Part shown: in pieces, positions 25,401 to 35,014 of the stretch | How positions within the stretch are numbered: position 1 is the first letter of the stretch | Layout: each line of letters starts with the position of its first letter | Assembly: GCF_001443605.1 (NCBI RefSeq) | Contig: NZ_CP013118.1 | Span: 1,871,501 to 1,935,500, forward strand | Direction of reading: 5' to 3' | Length of the DNA: 64,000 nt | Source of the DNA: Salinivirga cyanobacteriivorans | GTDB taxonomy: Bacteria; Bacteroidota; Bacteroidia; Bacteroidales; Salinivirgaceae | Made by a program: the position numbers and the translations under genes | The notes under the pieces: model-generated | Database searches by the model: none | What the model was told of the DNA's origin: nothing | The model's input: only the letters and a program-made list of their open reading frames with translations

Positions 25401-26160
25401 GTGGGATTACCTGGAATTCTCAATTGATGGCACCCAAATAGAAACCTGGGATGGCGAGATCGAATGGAACCGTGCAGCCTACCCTGTAGATGCAGGAACA
25501 CATACATTTAGATGGACCTACACAAAAGATGGAAGCGTAAGCAGCGGAGATGATTGCGCATGGATAGACAACATTATGTTCCCAATACCCGGCTACACGC
25601 CGCCTGAAGACAACCTTCCTCCAGAAATATTTGCAGATTCCGAAATCAATATCACAGAAGGTGAAGCTTTTATCCACACATTTGATGCATCAGACCCTGA
25701 GAACGACCCACTCACTGCAACCCTTCTTCTCGCACCAGAATGGATCAACATGGAAGTAGCTAATACCAACGAATGGAATATTACAGGAACAGCCCCAACA
25801 CCTATGATAAACCTTCCAGATATTGTTGTTGCGGTTGGAGATGGTTATCAATATGCAGGCAAATCGTTTTTCTTTAAGACCAATCCGGTTGGCATAGAAG
25901 CAACGCAACCAGCACAAGATAAAATTAAAATTTATCCGCAACCTGCTGCTGATTTTGCCTTTATTGAGTTGCAACAAAAAAGCGGTATACAAAATATTCA
26001 GATCATTTCCGCGCAGGGTAAAACCTTAGTACAAAAAAGCCTCAACAGCTTGCAAAATAAACACAGAATAGATTTGCAAAACATGGCACCGGGAGTATAT
26101 CTCATTAACTTCCAAACAAAAAACGGCGAAAACCATAATAAAAAACTTATCGTAAAATAA
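22429..26160 (+). CDS. Gingipain-like C25 cysteine peptidase with T9SS sorting tail
   Basis: 1243 residues. Signal peptide 1-19; a propeptide-like region to about 210; C25 peptidase domain about 212-590 with catalytic His 448 in HVGHSN and Cys 485 in THGCICG; an Ig-like region about 600-690; beta-rich linkers; a jelly-roll module about 915-1050 (ending SCAWID-like DDCAWIDNIMFP); a putative Ig module about 1063-1145; and a type A Por sorting domain about 1160-1243 (IKIYPQPAAD...APGVYLINF...KLIVK). Secreted by the type IX system, probably surface attached or released. It is 18 bases upstream of an M14 carboxypeptidase gene, likely one operon for extracellular protein digestion. All catalytic residues are intact. 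Confidence 0.92.
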   Translation: MRFLLLVTMLVWTLSTSAQTIVQKFSFGKYTLKTQNEHSIFSIPGTRNMAAPGNPAQPYKLTNILLPPGAKVTNVHIKITKKQHIGLNHDLMPMQHVQPLSVSEKHGFIKNKSSYTKTKNLDIGESIIINQERMNGYDIAQIKFSPIEYYPVQKNIDLANELELIVEYKNSKNNNLSMRSARKRVNDRVINFCDHKAFAKAYKPKQKTSNSSIDAIIITPEAFVADFEPLILDYQLRGMASEVLTVENIQSAYSGTDLQEKIRNAIIDYYQNHDVMYVLLGGDVEHIPHRGFFCQVQSSTVYEDDDIPADLYYMALDGNWNTDGDSNWGEPDEDDLIPEIALSRLPFTTHEELGKMLNKINMYANQPVTGELNNPLLAGEHLYDNPLTWGAQYLDLIHGTHDDNGYTTTGIPDSHPFDSLYDRNASWSSGDIIDEINNGHPFIHHVGHSNSNYAMRLYNSDITNSNFSQVDGITHNFPLIYTHGCICGAFDDSDCIAEEMLQIDNFAVAFVGNSRYGWFNEGQTEGPSQHIHREFMNALYGDSIQSLAEAHMISKIETSGWVEAAGQHEPGALRWCFYDCNALGEPLLPIWTNDPRNIEVSVPGNVYVGESTITVNATENGQPAKNIAVVIKMADAFYGTGKTNEAGEAEITLAQPFSELGEIDIISSGYNVLKDTVQETLQRPQEGHLIVSEIDLDGEQQPIYGHAYTPNLLLENVGENASASTLLKVSTENSYVEISDTIVSLEPVNALQQTNIAEAFGLSICDTIPDQQPIELTFSFFQNDELTHTMQKTLISRAPVLNWQTAILNDEISGNANGIFDPGEIIKLIVQLENKGSIMPQNVMAHIENTGKNITILNDTVNYIPSGDETSVNIEFAIQASNEQSSGSSLSLVYSGAYDNFALPEMQFNCIVGQALEDFETGDFTKYNWVNDNSFPWEAITEETFEGNFSGCSPDLDHDQMSELSITMDVPEADSISFMYKVSCEDGSSYLWDYLEFSIDGTQIETWDGEIEWNRAAYPVDAGTHTFRWTYTKDGSVSSGDDCAWIDNIMFPIPGYTPPEDNLPPEIFADSEINITEGEAFIHTFDASDPENDPLTATLLLAPEWINMEVANTNEWNITGTAPTPMINLPDIVVAVGDGYQYAGKSFFFKTNPVGIEATQPAQDKIKIYPQPAADFAFIELQQKSGIQNIQIISAQGKTLVQKSLNSLQNKHRIDLQNMAPGVYLINFQTKNGENHNKKLIVK

Positions 26161-26178
26161 AACAGAACCAACTTTATC

Positions 26179-29100
26179 ATGAAAAAATTAGTATTAATCA
26201 CACTTATTGGAATAATGACCTTTGCACTAAATGCACAGAAAAGCATCATCAAGTTTAATATTGATAGCAATAAAGCATTACAAAAGATATCATCTGTAGT
26301 ATCAATCGACAATGTTCAAGGGAATACAGTTGTTGCCTATGCCAATGATGCGGAGCTCGAGGAGTTCAAATCATTGAATTATGATTTTGAGTTTATGCCC
26401 CACCCTTCCACGGGCAAATCGCTCACAATGGCAAACACAGTAGCAGAAATGGCCAGTTGGGATCGCTACCCTACGCACGACGTATATTTGCAAATGATGC
26501 AGAATTTCGCTACAAATCATCCTGAAATTTGCCGCCTCGAAACAATTGGACAATCAGAAGAAGGAAGAGACGTGGTTGTACTTAAAATAACTGACAACCC
26601 GGATATGGAAGAAGCTGAGCCGGAATACTATTACACCGGGCAAATGCACGGAGACGAAATAGTTGCATATATAATGTTATTGAGACTCATTGACTATACA
26701 CTGGAAAACTACGGCACGTTAGATCGGATAACAAATCTGGTAAATAATTATGAAATATGGATTAATCCTCTATCCAATCCCGATGGTACGTATACCTCCA
26801 ACAATAATACAGTAAGTGGTGCAACACGTTACAATTCTAATAGTGTAGATCTAAATCGCAATTTCCCGTCACCGGAATTACCAAGCCCCGGCTCCCAAAA
26901 CGAAGCTGAGATACAAATGCAAATAGCTTTTGCAGAAGCACATAATTTTGTTGGTTCATCGAACCTGCATAGTGGCATCGAATTGGTAAACTACCCGTGG
27001 GACAGCTGGACCTCCAGCGTAAAAACCCATGCAGACCACAATTGGTTCGAACATGTATCCCGTAATTATGCTGATACAGCACAATATAACAGCCCCAGCG
27101 GTTATATGACTGGTCAGGACAATGGTGTAACGCATGGTGGCGATTGGTACGTAGTGGATGGTAGCAGACAGGACAACATGGTGTATTATCATAACTGCAG
27201 AGAAATAACCCTTGAGCTCTCCAATCAAAAGATGCTCGATTCAGAAGACCTGCCTGCACACTGGAACTATAACCGGGATGCACTCATAGGTTTTATAGAA
27301 GCAATAAGTTACGGTTTCAGTGGAATAGTAACCAACACCAATGACGAACCACTACATGCTAAAGTCGAAATCACTGGTCACGACGAAGACAATTCCGAAG
27401 TATATACCGACGCTGATGTGGGCGACTATTACCGCCCCATTGAACCAGGTACGTACGATGTAACATTTTCAGCCGAAGGATATATTGCACAAACGCACTC
27501 CATAACTGTTTCTGACTGGGAAACCACAACCAACTTCGATGTAACACTTGAACCTGCAGCCGAAGTGCAACTATCAGGCACCGTAATGGATGGGCAAACC
27601 GGCCTGCCAATTGAAAATGCAGAGATAAGCTTTCCAGGCACATCTGTTTCAGCTGTGAGCACCGATGCAAGTGGCCATTATTCATTGACTGTTTTTGAAG
27701 ACCAATATCAAATTTCTGCATACAAGAACGGTTATGCTCAAAACAACAAAACCGTTACCGTAACTTCGGAGAATAACGTAGTCGATTTTGCGCTGGTAAC
27801 TTCAGAAGCCATTACTTTTGAAACAGAAATACCTGAAAACATCACTTTAAGTGGCGATGTGGATTGGTTCCGCTCGAACAACCAGGCTTACGAAGGAAGT
27901 TACAGCGTTGAATCGGGCAATATCAGCGACGATCAGGTAAGCACCATGACATTAACCGCATCAACAGATGCAGGAACCATCAGTTTCTTCCGCAAAATTT
28001 CGTCTGAGTCAGGTTTCGATTTTCTTAAATTTAAGATCGACGGCACAGAACAAGATACCTGGAGCGGGGAATCAGACTGGCAGGAATTCAGTTACAGCAT
28101 TACAGCAGGATCACATACATTTACCTGGGAATACGAAAAAGACGGATCGGTAAGCAGTGGAAGTGATTGCGGCTGGATCGATTACATTGAATTACCTTCT
28201 GATGCCATAGCTACTTATGATTTAACCTTTGTAGTTACAAACGGAGGAACACCTATCGAAAACGCTACAGTGAGTCTTCCCGGATATGGAGCTCAAAGCA
28301 CAAACGCAAGCGGCGAAACCCTGTTTACAGACGTATACGCCACATCAAACGCTACTTTAGCCTATACTGTAGAGGCTACAGGCTTTGAGGCCGTGGAGGG
28401 AACCATTGCTGTTACAGAAAACAAAACCATTACAATTGACATGAACAGCGGCATGGCCGTTACGCCGAGCAGCCTTGATTTTGGAGATGTTACCACCGAC
28501 GAATCGAGCGAATTGTCATACGAAATTACGGCTTCAGGTCTAGCAAATGATGTAACAGTAACAGCTCCGGAAGGGTACATGATTTCTAATACAAGTGGAA
28601 GCGGTTTTGCTTCTTCCATTGTCGTCCCACAATCATCTGGCACCATAGATCAAACTGTTTTTGTACAATTTAACCCGGTTACAGTAACCAATTACACCGG
28701 CTTAATTTCCAACGAAAGCGATGGAGCCCCTGCACAATATGTAGAGGTGACAGGTAACGGGATTGCACCCAACACTCCCAATATTGTAATTTCAGAGACT
28801 TCAATGGATTTTGGACAGGTAACCATAGGCGAAGACTCTGTAAAAACTTACTCGGTTTCGGGAAGCGACCTCACAAATGATGTTGTAGTTACCGTCTCTT
28901 CAGATGGTCCATTTGCAATTTCAACAGATGGCACATCTTATACCAACAGCATAACACTTACGCAAAGTGGCGGCACATTGGCCACAACTGATATCATGGT
29001 AAAGTATGCTCCAACCCAGGAAGGGCCTTTTGGTAATGAAATTATTCATGAAAGCACTGATGCAAACACCCGCACACTAAGCTTGTCCGGAGACACACCT

Positions 29101-29346
29101 GTAGGCATTGATGATATGAAGAATAAAATCTCCATTTATCCAAACCCTGCAACAAATCATTTGACAATAAATAATGCAGAGAATCAGAAATTCATATTGT
29201 ATGATGTGAGTGGTAAGCAGCGGTTGACTAAAACTATTGACAGTAATCAGCACACAATATCACTGAATGCATATAAAAAAGGAGTTTATGTATTAAAAAT
29301 CTTTGGACCAAACAACGTCAGCACACTAAAATTTGTAAAACAATAG
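26179..29346 (+). CDS. Secreted zinc carboxypeptidase (M14) with T9SS sorting tail
   Basis: 1055 residues. Signal peptide 1-20; M14 domain about 95-375 with zinc ligands His 157 and Glu 160 (MHGDE), His 264 (NLHSG) and catalytic Glu 346 (EITLEL). Then two carboxypeptidase-regulatory-like beta domains (about 380-545), a jelly-roll module (about 545-675) closely like that of the upstream C25 peptidase, a third regulatory-like domain, two repeats of about 105 residues beginning VTPSSLDFGDVTTDE and VISETSMDFGQVTIGE, and a Por sorting tail about 976-1055. It should trim peptides outside the cell, complementing the endopeptidase upstream. Confidence 0.9.
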   Translation: MKKLVLITLIGIMTFALNAQKSIIKFNIDSNKALQKISSVVSIDNVQGNTVVAYANDAELEEFKSLNYDFEFMPHPSTGKSLTMANTVAEMASWDRYPTHDVYLQMMQNFATNHPEICRLETIGQSEEGRDVVVLKITDNPDMEEAEPEYYYTGQMHGDEIVAYIMLLRLIDYTLENYGTLDRITNLVNNYEIWINPLSNPDGTYTSNNNTVSGATRYNSNSVDLNRNFPSPELPSPGSQNEAEIQMQIAFAEAHNFVGSSNLHSGIELVNYPWDSWTSSVKTHADHNWFEHVSRNYADTAQYNSPSGYMTGQDNGVTHGGDWYVVDGSRQDNMVYYHNCREITLELSNQKMLDSEDLPAHWNYNRDALIGFIEAISYGFSGIVTNTNDEPLHAKVEITGHDEDNSEVYTDADVGDYYRPIEPGTYDVTFSAEGYIAQTHSITVSDWETTTNFDVTLEPAAEVQLSGTVMDGQTGLPIENAEISFPGTSVSAVSTDASGHYSLTVFEDQYQISAYKNGYAQNNKTVTVTSENNVVDFALVTSEAITFETEIPENITLSGDVDWFRSNNQAYEGSYSVESGNISDDQVSTMTLTASTDAGTISFFRKISSESGFDFLKFKIDGTEQDTWSGESDWQEFSYSITAGSHTFTWEYEKDGSVSSGSDCGWIDYIELPSDAIATYDLTFVVTNGGTPIENATVSLPGYGAQSTNASGETLFTDVYATSNATLAYTVEATGFEAVEGTIAVTENKTITIDMNSGMAVTPSSLDFGDVTTDESSELSYEITASGLANDVTVTAPEGYMISNTSGSGFASSIVVPQSSGTIDQTVFVQFNPVTVTNYTGLISNESDGAPAQYVEVTGNGIAPNTPNIVISETSMDFGQVTIGEDSVKTYSVSGSDLTNDVVVTVSSDGPFAISTDGTSYTNSITLTQSGGTLATTDIMVKYAPTQEGPFGNEIIHESTDANTRTLSLSGDTPVGIDDMKNKISIYPNPATNHLTINNAENQKFILYDVSGKQRLTKTIDSNQHTISLNAYKKGVYVLKIFGPNNVSTLKFVKQ

Positions 29347-29357
29347 CCTAATCAAAG

Positions 29358-29865
29358 AGGCTGTACAAAAAGCATTCGAAGACGTCATTCCGAGTTCCCG
29401 CCACCACAAATAACTGGGGTGGTAAAATGAGAATGATGACAGAATACACAGAGGCAATTAGTGAGGATTTCGCTCAAAGTGAAGCCCTCACTTCTTATTT
29501 TCAGCTTCTTACAAGAATCCCGTATATGATAGAGGCAAAAATTCTTATATTTAGTAATGCAGAATGACGTATAACTTTTTCAGGTTTATGATTGGAATTC
29601 ATATTCTAAACCTTTTAAATTATTTCACGCCACGATCGCCACGAAAAATACGCTACGAACGCTACGAGTCCAACGTTGCAGTCGCTGCGCCTTCGTTGCG
29701 AACGTTGCGTGAAACTTTTTTAGATACGTCATTGGTAACGAAGTGAAGGAACCGCAGCATGAAGTGCAAGCTCAGCGCAGCTAATCTCTTTCTTTTAGTA
29801 ATCAACAGATTGCTTCGTCGTTCCTCCTCATAATAGACGTTGAGTTTTGACTTTTTGGACAGCCT
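29358..29865. repeat. 508-base intergenic mosaic bounded by inverted repeats
   Basis: The 529-base gap holds no credible gene. AGGCTGTACAAAAAG (29358-29372) and CTTTTTGGACAGCCT (29851-29865) are inverse copies with one mismatch. Inside is a second inverted pair TTTCACGC (29623-29630)/GCGTGAAA (29707-29714) enclosing ACG/GCG-rich sequence, and towards the right end AACAGATTGCTTCGTCGTTCC, which resembles the GAAGCAATC-type sequence inserted in the tRNA-Pro copy near 45885-45915. It looks like nested non-autonomous repeats. The right end followed by T residues may also end transcripts. Confidence 0.55.
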
Positions 29866-29875
29866 TTTTTATCAA

Positions 29876-30973
29876 TTAAACATATTTCTTTCCGAATTTA
29901 TCTCCCACATCTTTTACAAACTGTTTTATCATTTGCTCATTTTGTTTGCGGCAAATTAATAACGCCTGCTCTTCTTCTACCACAATATAATCATCCAGTC
30001 CTTCAATAACCGCCACTTTATTGTCAAGCGCCCTTACAATACAATTGTTTGAATTATAAAAAAGTGTTTGGTTACTATTGCTGGTGTTATTTTGACTATC
30101 TGTATCTGAAAGTTCATGCAGGGCACTCCATGAACCCAGGTCAGACCAGCCAATATCTGTACTGATTACCACAACATTTTTTGCTTTTTCCATCACACCA
30201 TAGTCAATGGAAATGCTTTGGCACTGGTCAAAGATTGTCTCTATTGCTTTTCTTTCCGCTCCGGTATTGAAATCAGGCTCATAAGTTTCAAATTGACCAT
30301 ACATTTCGGGTAGATGCTGCTTCATACTGGCCAAAATTGAGTCCACTGACCAAATAAAGATTCCTGCATTCCAAAAATAATCTCCGCTGGCAAGAAAAGA
30401 TTTTGCTGTTTCTAAATCCGGTTTCTCACGAAAAGCATCCACAGAAGATAGTTGCCATTTACCTGAGTCCTCTTTAATCACTTTAGCATCTGACTGGATA
30501 TAGCCATAACCTGTTTCAGGTTTATGCGGCTTAATACCAATAGTTAGCAAAACATTGTTTTGACTTACATAATTGAAGCCTTCCCGTACTACCCTGGTAA
30601 ATAAATCTTCTTTAAGTATAATATGGTCTGAAGGTGCCACAAGAATATTCGCATCCGGGTTTTGTTTCTTTATTTTAAATGCACCATAAGCAATGCATGG
30701 GGCGGTGTTCTTACCCTTTGGCTCACTTAAAATATTTTCCCCGGGCATTTGAGGGATCTGTTTTGCAATGGTATCAGCATATTTTTTATTTGTAATAATC
30801 AGAATGTTTTCTGAAGGGCATATTTGAGTTATGCGCTCGAATGTTTGCTGAATGAGTGTTTTTCCTGTGCCTAGTACATCAAGAAACTGTTTTGGCTGTG
30901 CTGTTCTGCTCCATGGCCAAAATCTGCTCCCTACTCCTCCAGCCATAATAATGGCGTAATTATTTTGCTTCAT
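29876..30973 (-). CDS. manC: Mannose-1-phosphate guanylyltransferase
   Basis: 365 residues with the nucleotidyltransferase opening AIIMAGGVGSRFWPWSR (pyrophosphorylase signature), PKQFLDVLG, ILVAPSDHIIL, ETGYGYIQ, FREKPDLETAK, FWNAGIFIW and DIGWSDLGSWSAL, all typical of GDP-mannose pyrophosphorylases. It makes GDP-mannose from mannose-1-phosphate and GTP for capsule, O-antigen or GDP-fucose. The fused isomerase domain of long ManC proteins is absent, which is usual in Bacteroidota. It stands alone between repeats; no other sugar gene adjoins it. Cytoplasmic. Confidence 0.92.
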   Translation of the reverse strand: MKQNNYAIIMAGGVGSRFWPWSRTAQPKQFLDVLGTGKTLIQQTFERITQICPSENILIITNKKYADTIAKQIPQMPGENILSEPKGKNTAPCIAYGAFKIKKQNPDANILVAPSDHIILKEDLFTRVVREGFNYVSQNNVLLTIGIKPHKPETGYGYIQSDAKVIKEDSGKWQLSSVDAFREKPDLETAKSFLASGDYFWNAGIFIWSVDSILASMKQHLPEMYGQFETYEPDFNTGAERKAIETIFDQCQSISIDYGVMEKAKNVVVISTDIGWSDLGSWSALHELSDTDSQNNTSNSNQTLFYNSNNCIVRALDNKVAVIEGLDDYIVVEEEQALLICRKQNEQMIKQFVKDVGDKFGKKYV

Positions 30974-31099
30974 ATATTTAAGTTTTTATTGCATTTGATA
31001 ACCACAAATCGTTCGATCAATACTTACGATTTAATCAGGTAAAAATAAAAAATCTATCAAACAGATAATTTTCAAAATAAAGAAATCGCATTTTATATA

Positions 31100-31128
31100 T
31101 AAAAAGAGGCTACCTGTGGCAGCCTCTA
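31100..31128 (-). terminator. Terminator of the nine-repeat surface protein gene
   Basis: AGAGGCT/AGCCTCT stem with inner pairing; on the minus strand it is followed by TTTTT. It begins about 20 bases beyond the stop codon at 31149. The remaining DNA up to manC (31129-31148 and 30974-31099) shows nothing else. Confidence 0.75.
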
Positions 31129-31148
31129 AAACATAAAAACAAGTGTTA

Positions 31149-34100
31149 TTATTTAATAATCATCTGTCTGGTCAATTGTTTATTGCCGTTTCTGAAAACT
31201 ACAAAATACACTCCGGAGCTCATATTTGTTACATCAAGCTCTGCATTATCTGAACCGGCTTGCATAACCTTATGCAACTTACCATTCATATCAGTTATCA
31301 TAATCATACCCGTATATCCGTCTGGAGTTTTTATATGAACGCTATATGCTGCAGGATTAGGATAAATTGCAAAGGACTCGTCCATGTTTGCCTCAATTCC
31401 TGTGAGGTAACGTACATTCACTGTCCAGACCCTTACATTAGCTTCATTCTGTGAAGTAACAGTATACGAAACCGGAGTTGAGAAATCATTTACAGTTGTA
31501 CCACTTTCCTGTAATACACCATCAACTTTGGCCACGGCCCCCGAGCTGAGCTCAAAATTAGCTACGAGTTCATCTCGTGGTGTCCCGGATGGGATATCGA
31601 CATATATACTGTTCGAGTTGTTGTAAATTGTGGTTTGTTGTTCAGAAGGTGGTATATCCTGGAAATAGTACGACAAAATTTCTGCTGAAGCATTCTGGTT
31701 TATGGTTACCTGTACGGTCCAATCTTGCGTGTCGGTTCCGTTTTCAGCAACAATGGTGTATGTAACCGGACTGCTAAAATCTACAATATTTTCACCACTC
31801 CATTGTATTTCGCTGCCAATATAGGCTATTGCTCCATCTGACAAATAAAACATTGGAATTAATGCCTCAACGTCGAGATCTAGTGATAGGTTTACAGCAA
31901 TGGTATGTGTTTCGTAATTAATTTCAGCAGGATTGGTTTGTCCATAAAAGCCAAAATATTCAAACAGTGTTGCATTGTTCATATCACCTATTACGGCTAC
32001 ATCTACATACCACGTTTTTGAGGGGCCATCAGCCGGGGTAAGACGATATGCTACAATTTGTGTAAAATCATTTACTGACACACCACTCTCCTGAACTGTA
32101 CCGTTCACCGTAACAGTTGTACCATCAGCAACTTCAAATGTGGCTGCAAGGCTGGTTATATCGGTACCGGCCGGCATCTCCACTCTAACAAAGGCATTTG
32201 CCATGTCAATTACGCCATCCTGTCCGTCAATACTATAGGAGATAAAATCAGCAGGTGAAATAGTCTGCTCGCTCACTGTAACTGTCCAGTCGGCAGTTGT
32301 GGAGCCATCCTGTGCGGTTATGGTATATACCACTGGATTTGTAAAATCATTTACAGTAACGCCACTCTCCTGCACTTCTCCTTCAACGGAAGCAGTTGCA
32401 CCCACCGAAAGGGTAAAATCAGCTACTAATGCAGACAGATCAGTTCCCATTGGCATAACCACATTCACGGTTTGATTTACGGGATTAACATCTGCAGAAA
32501 GCTGGTCGGGTATGCTGTAGGTTAATATCTCTGTTTCTGAAGAAGCTACCGTAGTAACTGTAACGGTCCAATCTTTTGTAGTAACTCCGTCTTGAGCTGT
32601 AACAGTATATAGTACCGGATTTGTAAAATCATTTGGGGTCGATCCGCTAACCTGCTCTACACCACTAACAGTTGCAGTAGCGCCGGTTGACAATGTAAAT
32701 TCAGCAACAAGACTGGTCAAATCTGTCCCAAGCGGAACCTCCACATCTACTGTTTGCGCACCGGCATCAATAACTGAGGTAATCTGACCAGGTAAAGTGT
32801 AGGTCAATATATCGGCTTCGCTTGAAGCATTAATGGTTACGGTGACGGTCCAGTCTGCTGCGGTAACACCATCTTCTGCCGTTACGGTATACACTACAGG
32901 AGTGGTAAAGTCGTTTGCAGTGGTTCCGCTCACCTGCTCCACACCGCCAACTGTAGCAGTAGCTCCGGGCGAAAGTGTAAATTCAGCTACCAAATTGGTT
33001 AAATCAGTTCCGGCGGGCATCACAACATCAACGGTTTGTTCACTTGCGTTTATTTGAGAGCTCTCCTGGCCTGGGATATCATAGCTTAAAATATCGGTAC
33101 CATTCGATGCATTAATGGTTACGGTGACGGTCCAGTCTACTGTGGTAACATCATCTTCTGCCGTCACGGTATACACTACAGGGCTGGTAAAATCGTTTGC
33201 AGTGGTTCCGCTAACCTGTTCCACACCGCCAACTGTAGCAGTAGCTCCGGGCGAAAGTGTAAATTCAGCTACCAAATTGGTTAAATCAGTTCCGGCGGGC
33301 ATCACAACATCAACGGTTTGTTCACTTGAGTTTATTTGCGAACTCTCCTGGCCTGGGATATCATAGCTTAAAATATCGGTACCATTTGAAGCAGCCTCCT
33401 GCACTGTAACTGTCCAGTCTTGAGTAGTTGTACCATCTTCAGCTGTAACGGTATAAACCACAGGATGTGTAAAATCATTTGCTGTGGTTCCGCTCACTTG
33501 CTCAGTACCATCCACGGTGGCTGTGGCACCGGCTGAAAGGGTAAAATCGGCCACAAGGTTTGTCAGGTCTGTCCCCGCAGGCATGGTAACTTCTATAGTT
33601 TGGTTTTGTGTATTGATGTTAGAACCGACCTGATTCGGAATGCTGTAATCAATAATTTCTGTCGCATCTGAAAGCTCTACATTAACTGTAACCGTCCAGT
33701 TTTTGGTAGTTGTGCCGTCTTCGGCTGTCACCGTATACACAACAGGGGCTGTAAAATCATTAGCTGTGGTTCCGCTTACCTGCTCAGTACCGCTTACTGC
33801 AGCAGTGGCACCGGGTGACAGGGTAAAGTCAGCCACAAGGCTGGTTAAGTCAGTACCCTGGGGCATTGTAACATCAATTGTCTGATTATTGGCATCAATT
33901 TCAGAAGTGATCTGATTTGGGAAACTGTATGATAATATCTCGGCTTCACTACTTGCAGGTAATTGTTGAGGTTCAACGTTAACCCATATCGCCGGAGTAG
34001 CTTCGGCATACTCTACCGCTCCATCAATAGCCAACACGCAACGTAAGTCGTAGGGTGCGTAGCTGTCCGGGTCGTTGGCTATGGTAATGCGCCCCTCGTC

Positions 34101-34982
34101 TGTTAAATCATTGCCATTAAAAATGTAAAGCATAAATAAATATTCGCTTTCATTACTAATGGTCATAGGACTAATAAGCGACATGGTTATCATTGAATTG
34201 AGATCATCACTTGTTAAATTTTTGGGATTTGTTTGTGCAATAGCACTTGAAAGATCCCATAGCCCTGTACTTTGGTTTCTTGGATAAACAACTCCCACAA
34301 AGGTGGCATTTCCATTTTCAATTACGCCTGTAAAATCATCTTTAAGATAAGTAGTCATAGAATTTACCTGGTAGGGATCTTCTGCAGGTTCCGGAAAATA
34401 AACAGCTATTCCGATGCCATCCTGATTGCCTGCACTGAGTGTATCAACCAGGGTAAAAGAGCCTGACAGGTTGTCTTTATCGGCAAATCCATAGGTGCTG
34501 TCTGAAAGCACATAATTAAGCGTAGTCTGGTTGTTGGACACATTGCCATCATTTGCACTTATAAGAGTTGCCGAAAGTGCATAGTCATTTATTTCCTGAT
34601 AGTTCACAGCCTGACCAAAAAGAATGGTATCAGACTCACCAGTAGAGAGGGTATAATTACTGGATTGATCAAAAACTACATTTGCAGCTCCTGAAGGATC
34701 GGCAGTTAAATTAAGCTGCCAGTCAAATGTAATAGCCTCTTCGCCGGGGTGCGAAACGGGTAATGCTACCGGATCGAAACCATTGAAAAGATGCACGGGC
34801 ATATAATGATACCCTCCCCAGTAGGGTTTTGTTTGATCCTGGAAATTATAATCCGGCACAGTGCCTTTAATCGCTGGCCAAATATTTGTTACGCCAAGAT
34901 CGACATCCTGTGCTTTTATCGGGCCATAATTTAATAAAATGGCCATAACCAAAAACGGAAAAAGTAGTTTTCTTATTTTCAT
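31149..34982 (-). CDS. T9SS-secreted surface protein with nine DUF5018-like repeats
   Basis: 1277 residues from MKIRKLLFPFL; signal peptide to about residue 25. Residues 26-340 form a unique beta-rich domain. Nine tandem units of about 90-95 residues follow (about 342-1195); each starts like ILSYDIPGQ, has a V-MPAGTDLT-LVA-FTLS core, VSGTTANDF and ends YTVTAEDG...DWTVTV. Units 3 and 4 are almost identical also at DNA level (282-base period), units 7-9 are diverged. A type A Por sorting domain (FAIYPNPA to RQMIIK) ends the protein. An upstream TTG (35021) is not used because it would precede the signal peptide. Probably an adhesin or stalk; ligand unknown. Confidence 0.85.
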   Translation of the reverse strand: MKIRKLLFPFLVMAILLNYGPIKAQDVDLGVTNIWPAIKGTVPDYNFQDQTKPYWGGYHYMPVHLFNGFDPVALPVSHPGEEAITFDWQLNLTADPSGAANVVFDQSSNYTLSTGESDTILFGQAVNYQEINDYALSATLISANDGNVSNNQTTLNYVLSDSTYGFADKDNLSGSFTLVDTLSAGNQDGIGIAVYFPEPAEDPYQVNSMTTYLKDDFTGVIENGNATFVGVVYPRNQSTGLWDLSSAIAQTNPKNLTSDDLNSMITMSLISPMTISNESEYLFMLYIFNGNDLTDEGRITIANDPDSYAPYDLRCVLAIDGAVEYAEATPAIWVNVEPQQLPASSEAEILSYSFPNQITSEIDANNQTIDVTMPQGTDLTSLVADFTLSPGATAAVSGTEQVSGTTANDFTAPVVYTVTAEDGTTTKNWTVTVNVELSDATEIIDYSIPNQVGSNINTQNQTIEVTMPAGTDLTNLVADFTLSAGATATVDGTEQVSGTTANDFTHPVVYTVTAEDGTTTQDWTVTVQEAASNGTDILSYDIPGQESSQINSSEQTVDVVMPAGTDLTNLVAEFTLSPGATATVGGVEQVSGTTANDFTSPVVYTVTAEDDVTTVDWTVTVTINASNGTDILSYDIPGQESSQINASEQTVDVVMPAGTDLTNLVAEFTLSPGATATVGGVEQVSGTTANDFTTPVVYTVTAEDGVTAADWTVTVTINASSEADILTYTLPGQITSVIDAGAQTVDVEVPLGTDLTSLVAEFTLSTGATATVSGVEQVSGSTPNDFTNPVLYTVTAQDGVTTKDWTVTVTTVASSETEILTYSIPDQLSADVNPVNQTVNVVMPMGTDLSALVADFTLSVGATASVEGEVQESGVTVNDFTNPVVYTITAQDGSTTADWTVTVSEQTISPADFISYSIDGQDGVIDMANAFVRVEMPAGTDITSLAATFEVADGTTVTVNGTVQESGVSVNDFTQIVAYRLTPADGPSKTWYVDVAVIGDMNNATLFEYFGFYGQTNPAEINYETHTIAVNLSLDLDVEALIPMFYLSDGAIAYIGSEIQWSGENIVDFSSPVTYTIVAENGTDTQDWTVQVTINQNASAEILSYYFQDIPPSEQQTTIYNNSNSIYVDIPSGTPRDELVANFELSSGAVAKVDGVLQESGTTVNDFSTPVSYTVTSQNEANVRVWTVNVRYLTGIEANMDESFAIYPNPAAYSVHIKTPDGYTGMIMITDMNGKLHKVMQAGSDNAELDVTNMSSGVYFVVFRNGNKQLTRQMIIK

Positions 34983-35014
34983 GGGTATTAATTTATCGTT
35001 GCAATTAGAGTAAA

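Noticed and set aside
29564-29746. 60-residue frame in the 508-base repeat element
   Set aside because: It is a translation of ACG/GCG-rich repeats with no start signal or family.
32833-33366. Plus-strand frames opposite the repeat protein
   Set aside because: They recur with the 282-base repeat period and are antisense shadows of the true frame.
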